A stretch of DNA of 19,874 nucleotides from an uncultured Clostridia bacterium. Lineage in GTDB: Bacteria > Bacillota > Clostridia > Christensenellales > Aristaeellaceae. The position numbers and the translations under genes are program-made. Positions 14,719 through 19,874 of this stretch are shown here, one piece after another; position 1 is the first letter of the stretch, and the number at the start of each line of letters is the position of its first letter. Where the stretch lies: positions 1 to 19,874 of the forward strand of contig CAKTTL010000051.1 in NCBI GenBank assembly GCA_934615235.1, given 5' to 3'. The notes beneath the pieces were generated by a model, which was not told the origin of the DNA, made no database searches, and was given only the letters and a program-made list of their open reading frames with translations.

Positions 14719-16545
14719 ATGAGCAAGATTATCGGTATCGACCTTGGTACTACCAACAGCTGCGTGGCCGTCATGGAGGGCGGCGAAGCCGTTGTTATCC
14801 CGAATGCTGAAGGCGCGCGCACTACGCCTTCCGTCGTCGCTTTCACCAAGAACGGCGAGCGTCTCGTCGGCCAGGTCGCCAAGCGTCAGGCCGTCACCAA
14901 CCCGGATCGCACCATCATTTCCATCAAGCGCGATATGGGCACCTCTCGCCGCATCAGCATCGACGGTAAGGATTACACCCCGCAGGACATCTCCGCGTTC
15001 ATCCTGCAGAAGCTGAAAGCGGACGCCGAAGCGTATCTGGGCCAGCCTGTCACGCAGGCGGTCATCACCGTGCCGGCGTACTTCAACGACAGCCAGCGTC
15101 AGGCCACCAAGGACGCGGGCCGCATCGCCGGTCTGGAAGTCCTGCGTATCATCAACGAGCCGACCGCTGCGTCTCTGGCTTACGGCCTTGACAAGGAAGG
15201 CAGCTCCAAGATTCTCGTTTACGACCTGGGCGGCGGCACGTTCGACGTGAGCCTGCTGGAAATCGGCGACGGTGTGTTTGAAGTGCTTGCCACCAACGGC
15301 AACACGCACCTCGGCGGCGACGACTTCGACCAGCGTATCATCAACTGGATCGCCGACGAATTCCAGAAGAGCGACGGCGTCGACCTGCGCAAGGACCGTA
15401 TGGCGCTGCAGCGCCTGAAGGAAGCCGCTGAAAAGGCGAAGATCGAACTTTCCGGCGTGATGAGCGCGAACATCAACCTGCCCTTCATCACCGCGGACGC
15501 CAACGGCCCGAAGCACCTCGATCTGACGCTCACCCGCGCCAAGTTCGACGAGCTGACCCGCGACCTCGTGGAAGCCACCGTGCCCCCGATGCAGCAGGCG
15601 CTCAAGGACGCCGGCCTTACCGCGTCCCAGATCGATAAGGTCATCCTCGTCGGCGGTTCGACCCGTATCCCGGCCGTTCAGGAAGCCGTCAAGCGCATCA
15701 CCGGCAAGGAGCCCTTCAAGGGCATCAACCCGGACGAGTGCGTCGCGGTTGGCGCGGCCATCCAGGGCGGCGTGCTCGGCGGCGACGTGAAGGACGTTCT
15801 GCTGCTGGACGTGACCCCGCTGTCCCTCGGCATTGAGACCATGGGCGGCGTGTTCACCCGCCTGATCGACCGCAACACCACCATCCCGACCAAGAAGAGC
15901 CAGATCTTCTCCACCGCCGCCGACGGCCAGACCTCCGTCGAGGTGCACGTCCTGCAGGGCGAGCGCGAAATGGCCGCCAACAACAAGACCCTCGGCCGCT
16001 TCCAGCTGACCGGCATCGCTCCCGCGCCGCGCGGCGTGCCGCAGATCGAAGTTACCTTCAACATCGACCGCAACGGCATCGTCAACGTCTCGGCGAAGGA
16101 TCTCGCCACCGGCAACGAGCAGAAGGTCACCATCACCGCTTCCACCAACCTCAGCGAGGAAGAAATCCAGCAGCGCGTGAAGGAAGCCGAGCAGTTCGCC
16201 GCGGAGGACAAGAAGAACAAGGAGCAGGTTGAAACCGCCAACCGCGCCGACAGCCTCATCTACGACACCGAGAAGCAGCTCAAGGATCTGGGCGACAAGC
16301 TTTCCGACGCCGATAAGACCGAAGTGCAGAACGAACTCGACGCCTTCAAGAAGGTGCGCGAAACCAACGACACCGAGCAGATCAAGAGCGCGATGGATTC
16401 CTTCACGCAGAAGGTCTATCAGGTCTTCGGCAAGATTTATCAGCAGCAGCAGGCGCAGCAGCCGGGCGCGGACGCGAACCAGAACGCCGGCGGTCAGCAG
16501 CCCAACGACGACGGAACGGTTGACGCGGACTACGATGTGAAGTAA
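14719..16545 (+). CDS. dnaK: Molecular chaperone DnaK (Hsp70)
   Basis: A 608-residue Hsp70, the usual length for Gram-positive forms, which lack part of the actin-like subdomain found in E. coli DnaK. The ATPase domain shows IGIDLGTTNSCVAV at the start, VYDLGGGTFDVSLLEI and LVGGSTRIPAVQ. The linker DVLLLDVTPLSLGIET joins it to the substrate-binding domain, and the tail ends with a Gln/Asn-rich stretch and DDGTVDADYDVK. It refolds proteins in an ATP cycle with DnaJ and GrpE. AAAGGAGG lies just ahead of ATG 14719, the strongest ribosome site of the operon. Codon use is more uniform than in neighbouring genes, as expected for high expression. Confidence 0.99.
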   Translation: MSKIIGIDLGTTNSCVAVMEGGEAVVIPNAEGARTTPSVVAFTKNGERLVGQVAKRQAVTNPDRTIISIKRDMGTSRRISIDGKDYTPQDISAFILQKLKADAEAYLGQPVTQAVITVPAYFNDSQRQATKDAGRIAGLEVLRIINEPTAASLAYGLDKEGSSKILVYDLGGGTFDVSLLEIGDGVFEVLATNGNTHLGGDDFDQRIINWIADEFQKSDGVDLRKDRMALQRLKEAAEKAKIELSGVMSANINLPFITADANGPKHLDLTLTRAKFDELTRDLVEATVPPMQQALKDAGLTASQIDKVILVGGSTRIPAVQEAVKRITGKEPFKGINPDECVAVGAAIQGGVLGGDVKDVLLLDVTPLSLGIETMGGVFTRLIDRNTTIPTKKSQIFSTAADGQTSVEVHVLQGEREMAANNKTLGRFQLTGIAPAPRGVPQIEVTFNIDRNGIVNVSAKDLATGNEQKVTITASTNLSEEEIQQRVKEAEQFAAEDKKNKEQVETANRADSLIYDTEKQLKDLGDKLSDADKTEVQNELDAFKKVRETNDTEQIKSAMDSFTQKVYQVFGKIYQQQQAQQPGADANQNAGGQQPNDDGTVDADYDVK

Positions 16546-16583
16546 AATACTTCGCGTCCGAAAGCGTAAAATACAGATGAATT

Positions 16584-16618
16584 AAAGGAGGACGCCGGGG
16601 GACGATTCGTCTCCCGGC
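16584..16618 (+). promoter_or_regulatory. Unused Shine-Dalgarno followed by hairpin in the dnaK-dnaJ gap
   Basis: AAAGGAGG (16584-16591) is a near-perfect ribosome site, but no ATG, GTG or TTG lies within the following 20 bases. Two bases later comes a hairpin, GCCGGGGGACG (16594-16604) pairing with CGTCTCCCGGC (16608-16618) with one G-U pair and an ATT loop. There is no U tract, so it is not an ordinary terminator. It may stabilise or process the mRNA, or be an insertion that displaced the original dnaJ site. Confidence 0.6.
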
Positions 16619-16651
16619 TGCTTCCGTCATAAAGACAGGCGGTGTATTACT

Positions 16652-17800
16652 TTGGCAAAACGGGACTATTACGAGGTGCTGGGCGTCGAGAAGACGGCGA
16701 CGGAGGTGGAGATTAAATCCGCCTATCGCAGGCGCGCAAAGGAATGCCACCCGGACCTGCATCCGGACGACAAGCAGGCCGAAACCCGCTTCAAGGAGCT
16801 GAACGAGGCGTACGAGGTGCTCAACGACGCGGATAAGCGCGCGCGCTACGACCAGTTCGGCTTCGACGGCCTGAACCAGAACCAGGGCGGCTTCGACGCA
16901 AGCGGTTTCGACGGCTTCGGCGATATCTTCTCCAGCTTTTTCGGCGGCGGCGCGCGGCAGACGCGCAACGGTCCCGAGCGCGGGGACGACCTGCGCTACG
17001 ACATGACCATCACCTTTGAGGAGGCCGCCTTCGGCTGCAAGAAGGAGTTCAAGTTCCAGCGCTCAGAGCCCTGCGAGGATTGCCGCGGAACCGGCGCAAA
17101 GCCGGGCACCAGCCCGGAAAAATGCTCCGTCTGCCATGGCACCGGCACGGTGCGCGGCGTGCAGAACTCGCTGTTCGGCCAGGTGGTCACGCAGCGTCCC
17201 TGCTCCGCCTGCGGCGGCACGGGTCAGATCATCCGGGAAAAATGCCCCAAGTGTTCCGGCCGCGGCCGCGTTCGCGTAACGCGCACGGCTTCGGTCAATA
17301 TCCCCGCCGGCATCGACGACGGGCAGATTATGACGCTTTCCGGTCAGGGCGAAAGCGGACTGCGCGGCGGCCCGGCCGGCGATCTGTACGTTTATATCCG
17401 CGTAAAGCCCCATAAGCTGTTCAAGCGCGAGGGCTATAACCTTTATTGCGAAATGCCCCTCTCCTTCACGCAGGCCGCGCTCGGCGGCGAGATCGAAATC
17501 CCCACGCTCGAAGGGCCGATGAAGCATACCATCCCCGAGGGCACGCAGACCGATACCGAGTTCCGCTTCCGCGGCAGGGGCGTGCAGATGCTGCGCTCCA
17601 GCGGCAAGGGCGATCTGTACGTCAAGGTGCGCGTCGACGTGCCCAAACGCCTGAATGACCGCCAGAAGGAGCTCCTCCGCCAGTTCGAGGATTCCCTCAG
17701 CGGCAAGGAATACGAAACCCGTAAATCCTTCTTCGACCGGATGAAGGAATACTTCACCGATAAAGAGAAAGAAAAAGAGAAGGATAAAGAAAAAAAGTAA
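16652..17800 (+). CDS. dnaJ: Chaperone DnaJ (Hsp40, type I)
   Basis: A 382-residue co-chaperone that delivers substrates to DnaK and triggers its ATPase. The J domain (1-70) has the HPD motif at 33-35. A Gly/Phe-rich linker with GFDGFGDIFSSFFGGG follows, then four zinc-binding repeats CEDCRGTG, CSVCHGTG, CSACGGTG and CPKCSGRG, then the C-terminal substrate-binding domains and a Lys/Glu-rich tail. The start is TTG 16652, giving the canonical MAKRDYYEVLGV; only a weak GGTG site precedes it. No ATG or GTG in frame is available. Weak initiation would keep DnaJ below DnaK. A repeat element begins 6 bp after its stop. Confidence 0.98.
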   Translation: MAKRDYYEVLGVEKTATEVEIKSAYRRRAKECHPDLHPDDKQAETRFKELNEAYEVLNDADKRARYDQFGFDGLNQNQGGFDASGFDGFGDIFSSFFGGGARQTRNGPERGDDLRYDMTITFEEAAFGCKKEFKFQRSEPCEDCRGTGAKPGTSPEKCSVCHGTGTVRGVQNSLFGQVVTQRPCSACGGTGQIIREKCPKCSGRGRVRVTRTASVNIPAGIDDGQIMTLSGQGESGLRGGPAGDLYVYIRVKPHKLFKREGYNLYCEMPLSFTQAALGGEIEIPTLEGPMKHTIPEGTQTDTEFRFRGRGVQMLRSSGKGDLYVKVRVDVPKRLNDRQKELLRQFEDSLSGKEYETRKSFFDRMKEYFTDKEKEKEKDKEKK

Positions 17801-17806
17801 CGCATT

Positions 17807-17969
17807 AGGGTGTATCTGAAAAATTCCCTGAGACTCCATCACGGCGTCTTTTCCGCCATTTCGGCGTCGGGAAACCTCGATTTAGCGCCGCTAAACCTTC
17901 GGGTTCCCTCCTTGAACTGACGAAAAATCCGCTCGTGCTGTCGCCTCTTCCTTTTTCAGATACCCCCCT
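17807..17969 (+). repeat. MITE-like repeat element, long copy (163 bp)
   Basis: It begins AGGGTGTATCTGAAAAA and ends TTTTTCAGATACCCCCCT, terminal inverted repeats with a one-base slip in the right arm. Both ends abut TA (17806-17807 and 17969-17970), as in IS630/mariner-type target duplication. It contains a 53-bp module absent from the copy at 9531-9639, with the palindrome TTTAGCGCCGCTAAA (17881-17895) framed by GGGAAACC and GGGTTCCC. No coding capacity. It sits directly behind dnaJ. Confidence 0.85.
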
Positions 17970-17983
17970 AAATACCGGAAGGT

Positions 17984-18031
17984 CCAGGGAACTCAGTTCC
18001 CTGGCGGGGGTTTTAGGGGGCGGAGCCCCCT
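17984..18031 (+). repeat. Paired GC-rich extragenic hairpins ahead of prmA
   Basis: Hairpin one is CCAGGGAACT-C-AGTTCCCTGG (17984-18004), followed by CGGGGGTTTT. Hairpin two is AGGGGGC-GGA-GCCCCCT (18015-18031). They could end transcription from the heat-shock operon, though the T run is short. The compact twin-hairpin form resembles repeated extragenic palindromes common in Clostridial genomes. The 9-bp tandem CACGACATG (18042-18059) follows, then the prmA ribosome site. No clear promoter for prmA was seen. Confidence 0.6.
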
Positions 18032-18075
18032 GACGTTCCTTCACGACATGCACGACATGATAAAGGAGAATACCG

Positions 18076-19014
18076 ATGGATTGGCTGGAAGTTACGGTGC
18101 GCACGAATACGGCCGGCGCGGATATGATCAGCGAGCTGCTGATTTCCGCGGGCGCGAAAGGCACCAGCATTGAAGACCGCTTCGACGCATTTTCGGAGCC
18201 GACGGACGCGACGCAGTGGGATCTGATCGACCCGTCCGTGATTGAAAAGATGGACGAGGACACGCTCGTTCACGCCTATTTCCCCGCCGAAACGACCAGC
18301 CGCGAGACGATCGAATCGCTGCGCGCGCGGCTTGCGGCGCTCACGCCCGAGTGGCTGGGCTTCGACGCGGGCAAGCGCGAGCTGGAAATCGCCAACGTGC
18401 GCGAGGAAGACTGGGCCGAAAACTGGAAAAAGTATTACAAGCCCTTCCGCGTGGGCAGGCACCTCGTCGTGCGCCCGGTGTGGGAAAAATACGAGCCGCA
18501 GGCGGGCGACAAGATCATCTCCATCGACCCGGGCATGGCCTTCGGCAACGGCACGCACGAGACGACCTCGATGTGCCTCGGCCTTGTGGAGGACTATATC
18601 AAGCCCGGCTATGAGGTGCTCGACGTGGGCACCGGCAGCGGCATTCTGGCGATTGCGTCGGTGCTGATGGGGGCGCAGAGCGCCCTTGGAGTCGATCTCG
18701 ACCCCGTTGCCGTCCGCGTGGCGAACGAGAACATCGAGCGCAACGGCCTGTCCGACCGCGTGCACGCGCAGGTGGGCGACCTGGTCAAGGGCATCGATAC
18801 GCAGGCCGACGTGGTCTTCGCCAATATCATTGCCGATGCGGTGATTATGCTCTCGCGCGCCGTGCGCGCCCATATGAAGCCCGGCGGCGTGTTCATTTGC
18901 AGCGGCATTATCCTCGAGCGCGAGCAGGATGTGCTCGACGCGCTCTCCGAGGCCGGGTTCACCGTCGACCGCATCGAGCATCGCGGCGAGTGGTCGGCCA
19001 TCGCGGCGAGGTAA
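18076..19014 (+). CDS. prmA: Ribosomal protein L11 methyltransferase
   Basis: A 312-residue SAM-dependent enzyme that trimethylates ribosomal protein L11. The N-terminal substrate-recognition domain begins MDWLEVTV. The linker contains the conserved WAENWKKYYKPF, then DPGMAFGNGTHETT, which is diagnostic of PrmA. The SAM-binding loop is LDVGTGSGILAIAS, and the catalytic-domain motif reads ANIIAD where many homologues have NILA. ATG 18076 has AAAGGAG seven bases ahead. It overlaps in function with rsmE, which starts 5 bp after its stop. The pair commonly follows dnaJ in Clostridia, though here 275 bp of repeats intervene. Confidence 0.97.
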   Translation: MDWLEVTVRTNTAGADMISELLISAGAKGTSIEDRFDAFSEPTDATQWDLIDPSVIEKMDEDTLVHAYFPAETTSRETIESLRARLAALTPEWLGFDAGKRELEIANVREEDWAENWKKYYKPFRVGRHLVVRPVWEKYEPQAGDKIISIDPGMAFGNGTHETTSMCLGLVEDYIKPGYEVLDVGTGSGILAIASVLMGAQSALGVDLDPVAVRVANENIERNGLSDRVHAQVGDLVKGIDTQADVVFANIIADAVIMLSRAVRAHMKPGGVFICSGIILEREQDVLDALSEAGFTVDRIEHRGEWSAIAAR

Positions 19015-19019
19015 GCGCC

Positions 19020-19775
19020 ATGTCCGAATGGAACGCGCATCGGTTTTATTTTGACAAGGACGGCGTGCGCGACGGGCTCGTCCGCCTGCCGGAAGAAGAA
19101 GCGCATCACGCGCTGAAGGTGCTGCGCCTGAACGCGGGCGCGCGGGTGATCCTCACCGATGGCGCGCGCGGCGTGTACGAGGCCGTCGTCGAAGAGGCCG
19201 ATCGCGGCGCGCAGACGCTCGTCGCACGGCTCGGCCGTCAGCTGCCCGACTGCGAGGCGAAGGCGCGCGTGACGCTCTTTCAGGGCGTGCCGAAGGCCGG
19301 TAAAATGGAGCTGATCGTGCAAAAATGCACCGAGCTCGGCGTGGACGCGATTCAGCCCGTGCGCATGACGCGCTGTGTCCCCGAACCGGAACGCAACCCG
19401 GAAAAGAACCTTGCGCGCCTCAATCGCGTCGCGCGCGAGGCCGCCAAACAGTGCTGCCGCGGCGCGATCCCCGAGGTGCGCCCCACGCAGCCGCTCAGGA
19501 GCCTTGAATCCGTTCTTTCTTCCTTCGACGTGCTGCTCGTCCCGTGGGAAGACGCGGGCAGCCGCAGCCAGCGCATCGCCGACGTGATCACGCCCGGTTT
19601 TGAAGGCGCGGCCGCCGTCGTCATCGGCCCCGAGGGCGGCATGACCGCCGAAGAGGTCGGTTTCCTCCGCGACTGCGGCGGCGTCCCCGTGACGCTCGGC
19701 CCGCGCATCCTGCGCACCGAAACCGCCGGCATGGCTGCGCTGACGGCCGTGCTGACGTGCTCGGGGGACGTTTAG
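19020..19775 (+). CDS. rsmE: 16S rRNA (uracil(1498)-N(3))-methyltransferase RsmE
   Basis: A 251-residue SPOUT-fold methyltransferase that modifies U1498 of 16S rRNA. The N-terminal PUA-like domain begins after HRFYFD and contains HHALKVLRL. The C-terminal trefoil-knot domain has QKCTELGVDAI, VIGPEGGMTAEE and LGPRILRTETAGMAAL, the SAM-binding knot signature. ATG 19020 is preceded by GAGGT seven bases ahead, inside the end of prmA, giving the expected family length. An open frame extends 41 codons upstream but only overlaps prmA. Its stop runs straight into repeated sequence. Confidence 0.96.
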   Translation: MSEWNAHRFYFDKDGVRDGLVRLPEEEAHHALKVLRLNAGARVILTDGARGVYEAVVEEADRGAQTLVARLGRQLPDCEAKARVTLFQGVPKAGKMELIVQKCTELGVDAIQPVRMTRCVPEPERNPEKNLARLNRVAREAAKQCCRGAIPEVRPTQPLRSLESVLSSFDVLLVPWEDAGSRSQRIADVITPGFEGAAAVVIGPEGGMTAEEVGFLRDCGGVPVTLGPRILRTETAGMAALTAVLTCSGDV

Positions 19776-19840
19776 GGAACGTGGGGAACGTGGGGGAACG
19801 CTGGGGAAAACTTCTTTTAGGAAAAAGAAGTTTTCCCCAG
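19775..19840 (+). terminator. Tandem GGGAACGTG repeats and long perfect hairpin after rsmE
   Basis: GGGAACGTG occurs twice in tandem (19775-19792) with a third, altered unit, followed by a perfect 18-bp stem: CTGGGGAAAACTTCTTTT (19801-19818), loop AGGA, and its complement (19823-19840). A/T pairs in the top of the stem, not a U tract after it, make this an unusual terminator; an extragenic palindrome is as likely. The remainder to 19874 has no gene that I can see, only a short GCTTTTAAGC palindrome. Confidence 0.6.
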
Positions 19841-19874
19841 ACCCCATTCAAGAAAACCGCTTTTAAGCGCATCC

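Noticed and set aside
14653..15948. A 431-codon open frame antisense to dnaK
   Set aside because: Long open frames opposite dnaK are a well-known artefact of its codon pattern; there is no ribosome site or independent support.

Overview
This is a GC-rich chromosomal stretch from a bacterium most likely in the class Clostridia (Bacillota). The main evidence is the order hrcA-grpE-dnaK-dnaJ-prmA-rsmE behind a sigma-A type promoter with a perfect CIRCE operator, together with strong GGAGG ribosome binding sites. A species cannot be named from the sequence alone.

Left part (1-8000, minus strand). A compact run of genes is read right to left: a TrkH-type potassium transporter, an in-frame NUDIX/Gfo-Idh-MocA double-domain gene, an OmpR-family response regulator, an ABC ATPase, an ABC-2 permease, a sensor kinase and a YiiX-like papain-fold hydrolase. 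Spacing is 1-80 bp or overlapping. The kinase, regulator and transporter have the layout of a self-regulating efflux or antimicrobial-peptide-resistance module. Four CTTGAC repeats at 11-12 bp spacing lie just upstream of the ATPase gene and look like the regulator's binding site. Next come a separately promoted XRE regulator carrying a desulfoferrodoxin-like domain and, coupled to its stop codon, the remains of a chloramphenicol-acetyltransferase-like gene broken by a palindromic repeat.

Middle (8000-12800). A MATE efflux gene is read rightward, divergent from trkH. It ends at a small mobile-element-like repeat and a strong terminator shared with a convergent minus-strand unit: an M19 dipeptidase, guaB (IMP dehydrogenase) and a nitroreductase.

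Right part (12900-19874, plus strand). The heat-shock operon hrcA-grpE-dnaK-dnaJ is followed by a second, longer copy of the repeat and two short GC-rich hairpins, then prmA and rsmE (ribosomal protein and rRNA methyltransferases). The window closes in another repeat-rich, hairpin-forming tail.

Most of the window is well-known housekeeping content. The points worth a second look are the XRE-desulfoferrodoxin fusion beside the broken CAT gene, the NUDIX-oxidoreductase fusion with an internal ribosome binding site, the CTTGAC repeat array, the TA-flanked MITE-like family, and an unused Shine-Dalgarno plus hairpin in front of dnaJ. I found no CRISPR array, tRNA, rRNA or complete transposase.
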